64,000 bases of DNA, taken from the NCBI RefSeq assembly GCF_040741455.2, contig NZ_CP160328.2:2111701-2175700 (forward strand). Direction: 5' to 3'. The notes below the pieces were generated by a model. That model saw only the letters and a list, made by a program, of their open reading frames with translations, was not told the DNA's origin and ran no database searches. The position numbers and the translations under genes are program-made. This DNA is from Snodgrassella alvi (lineage in GTDB: Bacteria > Pseudomonadota > Gammaproteobacteria > Burkholderiales > Neisseriaceae). Shown here one piece after another: positions 46,397 through 56,127 of this stretch (position 1 is the stretch's first letter; each line of letters starts with the position of its first letter).

Positions 46397-47018
46397 GTAG
46401 GTTTTATAACTATTTGATTTTTATTAAAATAAATAAAATAGTTATATTCTATCTAAATATAGTTCAATCTTAAAATAGCTTTTATAAAAACTTCCAAATC
46501 TTTCTTTTGTATAGTGAATTAGTACTGTATAAGTCATGCTGCTCGCTTTTAAATGATCTATTTTTCTACCATTTAATACAATGGATTCTTTTTCCATCTG
46601 GTTTAAGCAACAAAATAAAGAAAATGTGATATTGTTTTATGCTTAAGTAATGAAAAACTATTATGCAGAAATTATTTTTTAACTAAGTTGATAATACTTA
46701 TGCTCTCCATCTTTGTGCCGATATTTTGTACTGGATGCAATTAAAATATTAGCATCTGATGATAAAAAAACAAAATTTTGGATGATAAATATTTAAATTT
46801 TTGCAGTTTCATCAAGGCGCTGCTGATATGTCGAATACCGAAATCTTTAGAAGTAAGCGGATAAATCATTTTTGTGGCAATAGCTCGCTACAGCACACTG
46901 GCTAATCATTTTTCAAGCCCGAATAAAATCAATTTTCTGGTTCTGCCTCACGTCCAGAACCATGTTTAGCAATTAGTTATATACGCATTAGCAAATAAAA
47001 TACCTAATATCAGCTCCT
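46397..47018. other. AT-rich spacer, nothing recognised
   Basis: About 620 bp between convergent genes, strongly AT-rich. I found no ribosome-site-supported reading frame, no clear terminator for the amidotransferase gene on the minus strand, and no repeat. Confidence 0.5.
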
Positions 47019-47861
47019 TCACATCGTTACGCCTGCCTTGCGCGCAATTGCCAAGCCTTCTTCCACACTCATATATTGCGGTGGCTGAACACAATCTCGC
47101 AATACAATCGCACCCTGACTAAACATAACTAATTCATTCACAGCCAGTTGTTGCCATTGTTCGTTACAGGTAAGGGGTAGTGTGGCGATTACAGCTACTC
47201 GGTCGTGTGGTGTAGTCACCGCAGAAAAATCAATCGCCACATCTTCATCTGATAGCACGGCCTTACCAAACGGCGCCTGTCGAATAATATAAAAGAGCAG
47301 GGTGCTGGCATGGGCGATTAACCAGTCGCCATTCGAAAGCATATAATTAAATAGCCCATACTGGCGCAGCTCAGCTGTGATTTCTGCAATTGTTTTAAAT
47401 AAAATTTCACGCTCAGGTTTATGGCGAAATCGCTGGCGAAGCTGTTCCAGTAGATAGCAAAATGCCTCTTCCGAATCAGTGGTGCCAACCGGAGTAAAAT
47501 ATTCTCCTTCGGCTGGTTTGAAACCGCGTAGATTACCATTATGTGCAAACACCCAGTATTCTCCCCATAGTTCGCGTACAAAAGGATGAGTATTTACCAA
47601 ATGCACTTGTCCCTGAGTAGCTTTGCGGATATGTGCGATCACATTTTCAGATTTGATTTTATATTGCTGCACTAAATCGGCTACAGGTGAGCTGGCACAA
47701 GGTTTATCATCTTGCAGGAGGCGTACCCCATGGCCTTCGAAAAAAGCAATCCCGAAACCATCCGCATGATTATCAGTTAACCCACCGCGTAAACGAAATC
47801 CTTCAAAAGAAAACACGATATCCGTAGGGGTATTGCAATCCATGCCTAACAACTGGCACAT
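47019..47861 (-). CDS. Class II glutamine amidotransferase (YafJ-like)
   Basis: The 280-residue protein has an N-terminal nucleophile cysteine at position 2 (MCQLLGM), typical of class II amidotransferases, which use Cys2 after Met removal. Further glutaminase residues lie in AHIRKATQG, NTHPFVRELWG and FAHNGNLRGF. It has no synthase domain, as in YafJ, so the acceptor substrate is unknown. The start at 47861 is fixed by the Cys2 requirement and a GGAGAAATATT upstream. It is monocistronic. Confidence 0.9.
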   Translation of the reverse strand: MCQLLGMDCNTPTDIVFSFEGFRLRGGLTDNHADGFGIAFFEGHGVRLLQDDKPCASSPVADLVQQYKIKSENVIAHIRKATQGQVHLVNTHPFVRELWGEYWVFAHNGNLRGFKPAEGEYFTPVGTTDSEEAFCYLLEQLRQRFRHKPEREILFKTIAEITAELRQYGLFNYMLSNGDWLIAHASTLLFYIIRQAPFGKAVLSDEDVAIDFSAVTTPHDRVAVIATLPLTCNEQWQQLAVNELVMFSQGAIVLRDCVQPPQYMSVEEGLAIARKAGVTM

Positions 47862-47969
47862 ACTAATATTTCTCCTTCAATCATTAAATACTGTAATAAT
47901 AATGTTGCACTATTTTAAGATTATACAACCTGATTAAAGTAATCCATAATTCAAGCGCATAAAATATGA

Positions 47970-47999
47970 TAAAAAGCCTGTAAATGTGGTTACAGGCTT
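47970..47999 (-). terminator. Terminator after the large RTX gene
   Basis: Read on the minus strand, AAGCCTGTAA and TTACAGGCTT form a 10-bp stem with loop CCACAT, followed by TTTATC. It ends the lipoprotein-RTX transcript. Confidence 0.85.
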
Positions 48000-48031
48000 A
48001 CTTGTAGACTTACAAGACTAGACACTGACTT

Positions 48032-51000
48032 TTATAGTACTGATGAGGCAGATAAAATCTCAGCAGAAGAAGTAAAAGCTTTATATTCAGCTGAAGAACA
48101 CGCCACACCAGCAATAGCAAATCCTTTATCCATGCTGGCAATGGCCTGATTAAGTAAAGCCGCCGTCGCATGATTAAAAACCTCATAGTCAGCGCTTGCA
48201 GTTACTGCTACATCCTTTACTGGTTTGCTGATCGCTGCTGCAAATGTATTTTCTGCCACCATATCATATGCATCATTGTCACTCAAAAAACCAGCATCTG
48301 GAAGCATCGTGCTTATATCCGGCCAGTTGAAATATTGTTGTTCCAACCCTGAAGTATTACTGTAAGAATCATCTGAATCTCGCAGCAAACTATCGTCTAT
48401 AGCATTTATCTGGCGGCTCTGAATAGCACTACTGATCGCTTCATTCTGTGGGACAGGGCTAAGCGTTTTTTTCTTAGTAATCAGATTTAATAAGGTCTTA
48501 CCTTGCTTACCATCTTCTGTAAAAATGATATTCGCTAAATCTGAATCTTTTTTCTTGTTTTTAATATCATAGCCAACCAGATAAATAGCATCGCCATTCA
48601 CCTTGTTTTTAACCATTATCCCATCTTTATAAGCAGTAAAAGAAAGCGATTTTAAGTTGTCCACTTTAATATAAGACAAGCCATTATGATCATCAATGGT
48701 TGTGATTCCGTCTCCATTTTCCACAATGTAATAATCATCTCCTAAACCGCCATTCAGATAATCATTACCTTTGCCACCTTTCAGTATATCGTTACCGGCG
48801 CCGCCATATAAGTTATCGTTGCCTTCACCGCCGTATAACTGATCATCTCCATCATCACCTTGGAGGTTATCATCACCTTTACCACCACTGATGAAATCAT
48901 TACCATTCCCGCCATAAAGCATATCATTACCGGTGGTACGGCTTGTATTATCATCTACAGGTTTTTCACTGTCGCCATAAATAATATCATTTCCATCACC
49001 ACCATAAATCACATCGTTACCATCACTGCCTATTAGTTTGTCATCACCAGTGCCGCCGTCCAGATAGTCATTCCCGTATCCACCATTGATATAATCATTT
49101 CCACCTTCGCCATATAAAATATCATTTCCTACCGAAAGCTCTGATTCAGTGTGAAGGTCGCCATATATTTTGTCATCACCATCGCCACCGTAAATGACAT
49201 CATCGCCTGTATATTTCATATTCTTGGTCATTAAATAAAGCGGTTCTAATTTATTATTAGATATTATCCAGCCAGTAATATTTAGGAAATCTCCGACTAT
49301 CACATCGTTACCATTACCACCATAAATATAATCATTTCCACCTCCACCGTAGAGCCTGTCATTTCCCTCTCCGCCATCAACTACATCATCACCATATCCA
49401 CCATCAATTAAATCATCACCATCTTCACCGTAGAGATGATCGGAACCATTTATAGAGCTGTCTTCATTTGCAAAGGGTACATGTTCATCACCATATATTT
49501 CGTCATCACCTTTACCACCATAAATCCAGTCATCTCCGCCGCCACCGACCAAAGTGTCTGAGCCAGCGCCGCCATCAATATAGTCGTTACCTTTTATTTC
49601 GTTGTTTTGATCATCATCTCCATAAATAAGATCATGACCATCGTCCCCATAAAGCGTATCATTTCCCTGGCCGCCATAAATGAAATCATTATCATCGCCA
49701 CCATAAATCACATCTTCACCATAGCCACCATAGAGCCTATCCATACCAGCATCTCCCCAGATATGATCATTACCTTGAAAATACACATCTAAATTAGTGC
49801 CAGAATAATAATCGCCGTAGATAGTGTCGTCATCATCGCCGCCAAAAAGAAAATCGTCTCCACCCCCACCCAAAATATAGTCATTGCCGCTACCACCGTA
49901 AATAGTATCGTTGCCATGATATCTAGCAGGTGCCATTTGATATATTGATTCTGGAATGAAATCGCCATACAGTTTGTCGTTGCCATCGCCACCAATAATC
50001 ACGTCATTTCCACCACCGCCAATAATCTCATCAGCGCCTTCGCCGCCATCGATACGGTCATCTCCATGCTCATAAAGGGAAACATAATTCAGATAGCCAG
50101 GTAAGATAATACCATCGCCATATAAAATATCATTTCCTTTACCGCCGATAATATAATCATTACCTGCCATTCCATATACCGTATCATTACCGCACTCAGT
50201 ACTGTCCGGCGCTGCGGAATCACCCTCAATATAATCATTCAGATTACCGCCAAGAATATAATCATTGCCATCACCGCCATATAAAAAATCACCATTGTAG
50301 CTAGCATCGGCTGAGATTGATGAAGTTTCATTTATACTTGAAGTGACACCACTCAGAATCTGAGTATCATTTTTATCAAGATAAACACCCCAGTTGGGGC
50401 CAGCATAAATAAGTTTCTTACCCGAAGCCGGCATTTTCCAACGCTCTTTCGGTGAGTGCCGTTCAGATATAGATAAATGATTGTTGGCTAAAATAAAATC
50501 ATCTCCAGCTCCACCTTTTATCGTGTCCGAGCCACCACCGCCAGTGAGCAAATCCGTACCATCGCCACCATAAATCACATCGTCACCGGCATTGCCGTCT
50601 ATGGCATCGCCTCCAGCCATGCCCCAGATTTCATCATTCTTGGCGCTACCGAAAATCACATCTTCAAATCCTTTTTCATCTAGGCCATTGATAATACGGC
50701 CATCTGAGGCGCGATTATCCCAATCCTTATGATAAGTACCTTTGTAAGGTAGCAAATCTTCATCAAAATAGCCTTCTACATGAATTATTTTCGGCCGAGA
50801 ATCACCCATAAATTTTTTTCTGTCTTTATCTGGTGGTGTGGCCATGGCAGGTAAATGAATGCCAAGCTGGTTTCCACTTTGCTTGCTCCATCCGCTGATG
50901 GTAAGTATATCTTTATCATTAATTAGCGATTGAATACATAAATCGCCTTCTTCATTCAGCCATACCTGCCATTTATTATCTTTAGTCTGCCACAGATTCA

Positions 51001-52873
51001 GCTCTTTTTTTATCCACTGATAGGAAGAAAAATGCTTATTATTCAAATAAACATCACCATTTCCGTCACTATCAATAATACGATCCTGCCCGTCACCACT
51101 ATTGAAGTAATAAGCATCAGACCCAGCACCACCAATCAAGATATCATTACCGCCGCCACCTATCATTTGGTCATTACCATTACCCCCAACCAATACATCT
51201 GAAGCCGCTCCGCCTTGGGCAACACCATTTTCATTGTCTGCCAGCATCACCACCTGATGCACAGAAGTATTGGCTTGAGGATTTGTGCTCCAGCTCTGGC
51301 CGGATACCCCATCTTTAAACATAATGGCATCATTATCAGAAAAACCATAACTCTTGCGTATAGATTGCACAAAGGTTTTTAGCTGTTGATAGCGCGGCCG
51401 CTCAGAGAAGAAATCGTGAAATCCATCATAATCGAATTGCTTATCCACATACTGATTGAATTCAGAAGCCTGAGCATAGCGAAATTCCTGCAGCAGCCAG
51501 CAGCGTATTTTTACCCAATCTTCACCCATTTGTGCCAGCGTACGTTGCTCAGGTACAAAATCAGGATTCAGTACTACCACCGGATTCAGCTTTTCCAACG
51601 CATTCAGATAGAGAGACACTTTTTCTGTCTCACCCTGTTTGGTCAACCTTTGCAGTAAATCAAGTACTGATTCAGGTGCACCTTCTATCCAGTCCAGCTG
51701 ATATTTGAATTCATATTCATCTTTAATGCCGTTTACCGGCTGCCGGTGCCCTGATTGAGAATCAAATACAAACTCCAGCCCTTTTTCCAGAAAATTCTGG
51801 TCATTAATCGAAGATATCAGTGCATCATGGCTATTGAGGATACTTTTATTCAGTACGGCGGCCATAATCCATTTGGTTACAGCTGCACCGCCAGCCAGTA
51901 TCCAGTTATTTTTTAATTGTTGTTTGGTCGTTGTAGAAGTGTGGCTATTGCTGAAAAATTCCCCAGTAAGCTTATTTTCCGGCGAGGTATATTTATCATA
52001 CCAGCTATGGCTGGATAAACTGAACACATTATGTTCCAGCGCTTCTGCGCTTATCCCCATTCCTGCGGCTACGATATCCGTATCGCGACACCATTTCAGT
52101 GCCTGCTGTTGTTCCTTGCCAGAAATGGCAATTTTTTTAAAACCAAGCTTATCTGCTATCAGTTCAGGTAACTCAGGCTTGTTTAGTATCTCGCCCAGCA
52201 CCCCTGTAGATAGGCTAAGTGAATAAGTAAATGTGCGAATGATTGTTTTTCTGGAAACTACATTCCCTGTGGATTTATCTACATAAATATAGCCATTCTT
52301 GGCATCCAGCATAATATTGTACAGCTCTAAACTTACTATCGACCCGCCACTGACAACTTCTCCTTTGGTTTTACGAATGTTTTCCCACATATTTTTAGCA
52401 ACCTGAACACCTTTAATCATGGTTCCGTCAGCTCGGGTGATTGAAGCATTCTTCTGGATAATTGACATCGGGGCATACAGTGTCCAGTAGCTAATATCAA
52501 GGTTATTATTTTTAAAAACTTCTGAGTGAAAATCAAACATTTCTTCATAGTCAATATCTTCGCTACCTTCTCCATCATCTAGTTTTTTTTGCAAAATATC
52601 TAAATAACCCAAAGCCATATCGCGGCGCACGCTATCCACTCTTGCTTGTGTAAGGACCTGTTTATTATCTTTGGCTACTGCTTGCATAAATGCCAGCGCC
52701 CCATTGCCGGTGATGCTGTCGCCGGTGGCTACGCCAATTGCCCAGCCGGCATAATCATAGCCCTTATCCCGCAGTGCCTGATACACTTCGCCGATAGCAG
52801 CTAAATTTCCAGTTTTGATTTTTTTACTCCATGCATCAAGTTCTTGTTTGGTTAATAGCGCTGGCTGAGACAT
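48032..52873 (-). CDS. Large RTX calcium-binding protein, probable type I secretion substrate
   Basis: The 1613-residue protein has no Sec signal. Residues 1 to about 545 form a helix-rich domain that I cannot assign. A short nonapeptide block follows at about 555-600, then a linker with an HCBP-like segment. The main RTX array spans about 740-1380, with more than thirty GGxGxDxUx repeats in all. A C-terminal region of about 230 residues ends in a hydrophobic and Ser/Ala-rich tail, typical of type I secretion signals. Calcium should fold the repeats into a beta-roll outside the cell. It begins 57 bp after the last of three lipoprotein genes and probably shares their transcript. No hlyB/hlyD genes are in the window. 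Adhesin, toxin or surface-layer roles are all possible. Confidence 0.88.
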   Translation of the reverse strand: MSQPALLTKQELDAWSKKIKTGNLAAIGEVYQALRDKGYDYAGWAIGVATGDSITGNGALAFMQAVAKDNKQVLTQARVDSVRRDMALGYLDILQKKLDDGEGSEDIDYEEMFDFHSEVFKNNNLDISYWTLYAPMSIIQKNASITRADGTMIKGVQVAKNMWENIRKTKGEVVSGGSIVSLELYNIMLDAKNGYIYVDKSTGNVVSRKTIIRTFTYSLSLSTGVLGEILNKPELPELIADKLGFKKIAISGKEQQQALKWCRDTDIVAAGMGISAEALEHNVFSLSSHSWYDKYTSPENKLTGEFFSNSHTSTTTKQQLKNNWILAGGAAVTKWIMAAVLNKSILNSHDALISSINDQNFLEKGLEFVFDSQSGHRQPVNGIKDEYEFKYQLDWIEGAPESVLDLLQRLTKQGETEKVSLYLNALEKLNPVVVLNPDFVPEQRTLAQMGEDWVKIRCWLLQEFRYAQASEFNQYVDKQFDYDGFHDFFSERPRYQQLKTFVQSIRKSYGFSDNDAIMFKDGVSGQSWSTNPQANTSVHQVVMLADNENGVAQGGAASDVLVGGNGNDQMIGGGGNDILIGGAGSDAYYFNSGDGQDRIIDSDGNGDVYLNNKHFSSYQWIKKELNLWQTKDNKWQVWLNEEGDLCIQSLINDKDILTISGWSKQSGNQLGIHLPAMATPPDKDRKKFMGDSRPKIIHVEGYFDEDLLPYKGTYHKDWDNRASDGRIINGLDEKGFEDVIFGSAKNDEIWGMAGGDAIDGNAGDDVIYGGDGTDLLTGGGGSDTIKGGAGDDFILANNHLSISERHSPKERWKMPASGKKLIYAGPNWGVYLDKNDTQILSGVTSSINETSSISADASYNGDFLYGGDGNDYILGGNLNDYIEGDSAAPDSTECGNDTVYGMAGNDYIIGGKGNDILYGDGIILPGYLNYVSLYEHGDDRIDGGEGADEIIGGGGNDVIIGGDGNDKLYGDFIPESIYQMAPARYHGNDTIYGGSGNDYILGGGGDDFLFGGDDDDTIYGDYYSGTNLDVYFQGNDHIWGDAGMDRLYGGYGEDVIYGGDDNDFIYGGQGNDTLYGDDGHDLIYGDDDQNNEIKGNDYIDGGAGSDTLVGGGGDDWIYGGKGDDEIYGDEHVPFANEDSSINGSDHLYGEDGDDLIDGGYGDDVVDGGEGNDRLYGGGGNDYIYGGNGNDVIVGDFLNITGWIISNNKLEPLYLMTKNMKYTGDDVIYGGDGDDKIYGDLHTESELSVGNDILYGEGGNDYINGGYGNDYLDGGTGDDKLIGSDGNDVIYGGDGNDIIYGDSEKPVDDNTSRTTGNDMLYGGNGNDFISGGKGDDNLQGDDGDDQLYGGEGNDNLYGGAGNDILKGGKGNDYLNGGLGDDYYIVENGDGITTIDDHNGLSYIKVDNLKSLSFTAYKDGIMVKNKVNGDAIYLVGYDIKNKKKDSDLANIIFTEDGKQGKTLLNLITKKKTLSPVPQNEAISSAIQSRQINAIDDSLLRDSDDSYSNTSGLEQQYFNWPDISTMLPDAGFLSDNDAYDMVAENTFAAAISKPVKDVAVTASADYEVFNHATAALLNQAIASMDKGFAIAGVACSSAEYKAFTSSAEILSASSVL

Positions 52874-52930
52874 ATTTCATCCCCTTTCATCAATAGTTAA
52901 TAATACATATCATCCCGTAGTCGGGAAATT

Positions 52931-53803
52931 TTACTTACCTGCCTGTTTCTTAATTAGTTTGCCTTCATTAGTCACCACCCAGCTATCCAGTATGGAAGCG
53001 ATATTTCTTTCAGTTTGCTGCCATAGTTTGAGATAGGTACGGTTATAATTCATATTGACCTTTACTTGAAAATCACTAATAAAAAAATCATGTTCACAAA
53101 GTTTCACTTGATCAACAATATCGCAAAGGATAAGGGTTTTAATGTTATTATTTGCATCCCGATAGATATACAGATCACGTCCTGCAATATTATCTGTCCA
53201 TGGCTGATTGGTACTGGGGTCTATACCGTTATTGGCTTGGTAATAGGTTAAGCCAAATACCTTATTCTTTTGTTTAGAATATTCAAAATTCCAGTTTTCT
53301 TTTGTCGATTCAATAATATTTTTAAACCTATAATCATAAGTTTTAAGTTGTTCAGGGCCATATAAATTATAAACAATGGTATCACCCCATGGAAAAGGCT
53401 GACCTATACGAATCAAAGTTTTGTTATCATGCATATAATCAATATCAGTTTGTTCTTTCCTGCTTAAAACTGCGCCATCGGTAAGGCGATATACAAATCC
53501 AAAACTTTCGATTGGTAGCTGATAAGTAATAGGTGGGCGCTTATATTTTCTGGCTTTTCTGATGGCATCAAAATCTCCGGGATCACCGACGTAGCGCACC
53601 CAAGTAGATACCACACCACCGGGAATGCTGACTGGTTTACCGCCCAAATTACCAATGGAATCATAGCGGTCAAATCGGTCCTGATTAATGAAAGGTACCG
53701 GTTGCTGTTTGGCTTTGTCTTTATCCTTATCAGAACAGTCAGACAGCAAAAACAGGCCAGTTAAACAGACAGCTTTAGCATACGATATCAATAAATTTCT
53801 CAT
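52931..53803 (-). CDS. Paralogous envelope protein copy 1, damaged lipobox
   Basis: This 290-residue protein is one of three tandem paralogues. Its signal peptide reads LTGLFLLSDCSDK: the residue before the lipid-modified cysteine is Asp instead of the Gly in copies 2 and 3, so lipidation may fail. The mature part shares motifs with its sisters: INQDRFxRYDSIGNLGGKPVSIP, PPITYQLPI, NNGIDPSTNQPW, a conserved Cys pair (LILCD to LCEHDFF) and the end LKLWQQTE then ILDSWVV. The family is not firmly recognised; the layout recalls FrpD and type VI immunity lipoproteins. It sits 57 bp before the large RTX gene. ATG at 53803 follows AGAAGACATCAGT. Confidence 0.85.
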   Translation of the reverse strand: MRNLLISYAKAVCLTGLFLLSDCSDKDKDKAKQQPVPFINQDRFDRYDSIGNLGGKPVSIPGGVVSTWVRYVGDPGDFDAIRKARKYKRPPITYQLPIESFGFVYRLTDGAVLSRKEQTDIDYMHDNKTLIRIGQPFPWGDTIVYNLYGPEQLKTYDYRFKNIIESTKENWNFEYSKQKNKVFGLTYYQANNGIDPSTNQPWTDNIAGRDLYIYRDANNNIKTLILCDIVDQVKLCEHDFFISDFQVKVNMNYNRTYLKLWQQTERNIASILDSWVVTNEGKLIKKQAGK

Positions 53804-54091
53804 ACTGATGTCTTCTAACCGACTAACATATAAATTAGCATAATTTTAGGATAATGCAAACAAAAACATACACAAAAATTAACTAATGTAATTAAAGATT
53901 AACTCTAAATAGATTATTACGTTTTAATATATATGCAATCTACCGAATATATTTAGCGTAAAATAGCAAGCAAACCGGAATTTCTCTTAAAAAATGGCAA
54001 ATTGGCTGAATGAGGTTATATCAGTTATGCATGTATTGTTCTAAAAATAATTTCTGCAGTCAGTGGTGTAAAGGGTATGCATCTTTTAGAT
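53804..54091 (-). repeat. Repeated intergenic segment, unit A
   Basis: Most of this 288-bp spacer is near-identical to 54968-55257. Shared stretches include GCATAATTTTA near the gene start and AGCAAGCAAACCGGAATTTCT further on. With the adjoining genes it defines a 1.16-kb tandem duplication unit. It may carry a promoter in each copy. Confidence 0.8.
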
Positions 54092-54967
54092 TTATACCTT
54101 GCCAGCCTGCTTTTTAATTAATTTGCCATCATTAGTGACTACCCAGCTATCCAGAATGGCAGCGAAATTTTTTTCGGTTTGCTGCCATAGTTTCAGATAG
54201 AGCCGGTCATAATTTATACTAACTTTTACTGGAAAATTACTAACAAAAAAATCATGATGACAAGATCGTACTTGACCAACAATATCGCAAAGGATAAGGG
54301 TTTTAATGTTATTATTAGCATCTCGATAGATATAGAGATCCCGTCCTGCAATATTATCAGTCCATGGCTGATTGGTACTGGGGTCTATACCGTTATTGGC
54401 ATGGAAATAGGTTAAGCCAAATACTTTATTAGGCTGCTTAGAATATTCAAAATCCCAGCTTTCTTTTGACGATTTTAAAATATTTTTAAACCTATGATTA
54501 TAATTTTTGAATTGCTTAGGACTTACTAAATTATAAACAATCGTATGTCCCCACGGAAAGGGCTTACCTTCAGGAATTAAAGTTTTATTATCATGCAAAT
54601 AATCTATTTCGGTTTGTTCTTTATAGCTCATCAGCGCACCATCAGTAAGGCGATAAAACAAACCAAAGCTTTTAATGGGTAGCTGATAGGTAATAGGCGG
54701 ACGTTTGTATTCTTGTGCTTTTTTGCTGGCATCAAAATCACCAGGGTCTCCAACATAACGTACCCAGTGAAGTACTACGCCGTCAGGAATACTGACTGGT
54801 TTACCGCCCAGATTACCAATGGAATCATAGCGGCCAAATCGGTCCTGATTAATGAAAGGTACCGGCTGCTGTTTGGCTTTGTCTTTATCCTTATCAGAAC
54901 AGCCAGACAGCAAAAGCAGGCCAGTTAAACAGACAGCTTTAGCATACGAAATCAATAAATTTCTCAT
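54092..54967 (-). CDS. Paralogous lipoprotein copy 2
   Basis: This 291-residue lipoprotein has a canonical signal ending LLLLSGC (cysteine near residue 23), followed by SDKDKDK. Asp at +3 rather than +2 would allow outer membrane sorting. The mature sequence is closely related to copy 1 and more distantly to copy 3. The conserved cysteines lie in LILCDIVGQVRSCHHDFF. The best start is the ATG at 54967, with AGGAGACATCAGT upstream; the frame is open to 54997. Its position in a triplicated set upstream of an RTX gene suggests binding or neutralising an RTX protein, which is inference. It differs from copy 1 mainly in the middle third. Confidence 0.87.
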   Translation of the reverse strand: MRNLLISYAKAVCLTGLLLLSGCSDKDKDKAKQQPVPFINQDRFGRYDSIGNLGGKPVSIPDGVVLHWVRYVGDPGDFDASKKAQEYKRPPITYQLPIKSFGLFYRLTDGALMSYKEQTEIDYLHDNKTLIPEGKPFPWGHTIVYNLVSPKQFKNYNHRFKNILKSSKESWDFEYSKQPNKVFGLTYFHANNGIDPSTNQPWTDNIAGRDLYIYRDANNNIKTLILCDIVGQVRSCHHDFFVSNFPVKVSINYDRLYLKLWQQTEKNFAAILDSWVVTNDGKLIKKQAGKV

Positions 54968-55257
54968 ACTGATGTCTCCTATCAGACTAAAGTACAAATT
55001 AGCATAATTTTAAGATAATGCAAACAAAAATATACACAAAAATTAACTAATGTAATAAAATATTAACGCTAAATGGATTATTATGTTTTTAATATATATG
55101 CTATCTACTGAATATAATTAGCGTAAAATAGCAAGCAAACCGGAATTTCTTTTAAAAAATGGCAAATTGGCTGAATGAGGTTGTATCAATATTACATGCA
55201 TTGTTCCAAAAATCATTACTTCAATTAGTGGTATAAAGGGTATGCATCTGTTTCAAT
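54968..55257 (-). repeat. Repeated intergenic segment, unit B
   Basis: This is the second copy of the spacer at 53804-54091, with only scattered differences visible by eye. The corresponding DNA upstream of copy 3 (56128 onward) keeps only the first 30-40 bases in recognisable form, which marks the edge of the duplication. Confidence 0.8.
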
Positions 55258-56127
55258 TTATACCTTGCCTGCCTGTTTTTTAATTAATTTGCCATCATTA
55301 GTCACCACCCAGCTATCCAGTATGGCAGCGATATTTTTTTCGGTTTGTTGCCATAACTTGAGATAGGTACGGTCGTAACTAATACTGACTTTTACCGGAA
55401 AATTTTTGATGAAAAAATCATGCTTACAATATTTTATCTGACCGACCGTATCGCAAAGGATTAGGGTTTTAATGTCATTATTTGAATCCTGATAAATATA
55501 TAAATCATTTCCGATAATATTATCTTCCCATGGTTGATTGGTTTTAGGGTTTATACCGTTATTGGCCTGATAATAGGTTAAGCCAAATATTTTATTTGCC
55601 TGTTTGAAATATTCAAAATTCCAAGTTTCTTTTGTCGATTTCAGAATATTATTAAACCACTGGTTGAAAGTTCTTGGTTGATTGGGGCTGAATAAGTTAT
55701 ATACATTAGTATAACCCCATGGAAAATGCTTGGCCTTTGGAATTAAGATTTTGATATCTTGTTTATAATCACTATCAGTTTGTTCGTTTTTGCTTTTTAC
55801 TGCACCATCGGTTAGTCGATAATCAAAATCTAATTCTTTTATAGGCATCTGATAGGTAATAGGCGGTTGCTTATTTATACTGCTTTGATCAAAATTTTCT
55901 GTGGCACCAATATAGCTCACTTCAGTATAAAGAACGCCACTGGGAATACTGACCGGTTTACCCCCCAGATTACCGATGGAATCAAAGCGGCCAAACCGGT
56001 CTTGATTGACGAAAGGTATGGTTTGGTGTTTGGCTGCATTATCTTTATTATTATCAGAACACCCTGTAAGCAAAAGTAGGCCAGATAAGCAGACAGTTTT
56101 AGTATACGTTATTAATAAATTTCTCAT
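55258..56127 (-). CDS. Paralogous lipoprotein copy 3 (most diverged)
   Basis: This 289-residue lipoprotein has signal LSGLLLLTGC, then SDNNKDN. It keeps the family blocks VNQDRFGRFDSIGNLGGKPVSIP, PPITYQMPI, NNGINPKTNQPWEDNI, the Cys pair (LILCDTVGQIKYCKHDFF) and ILDSWVVTNDGKLIKKQAGKV. It differs more than copies 1 and 2 do from each other in residues about 75-160, so it is probably the oldest copy. ATG at 56127 follows GGAGACATCAGT. It is the first of the three in transcription order; an upstream terminator-like repeat separates it from the small RTX gene. Confidence 0.87.
   Translation of the reverse strand: MRNLLITYTKTVCLSGLLLLTGCSDNNKDNAAKHQTIPFVNQDRFGRFDSIGNLGGKPVSIPSGVLYTEVSYIGATENFDQSSINKQPPITYQMPIKELDFDYRLTDGAVKSKNEQTDSDYKQDIKILIPKAKHFPWGYTNVYNLFSPNQPRTFNQWFNNILKSTKETWNFEYFKQANKIFGLTYYQANNGINPKTNQPWEDNIIGNDLYIYQDSNNDIKTLILCDTVGQIKYCKHDFFIKNFPVKVSISYDRTYLKLWQQTEKNIAAILDSWVVTNDGKLIKKQAGKV

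Noticed and set aside
48700-51200. Dense short repeats that might suggest a CRISPR or satellite array
   Set aside because: The periodicity is in-frame and encodes GGxGxDxUx nonapeptides; no direct identical repeats with unique spacers.
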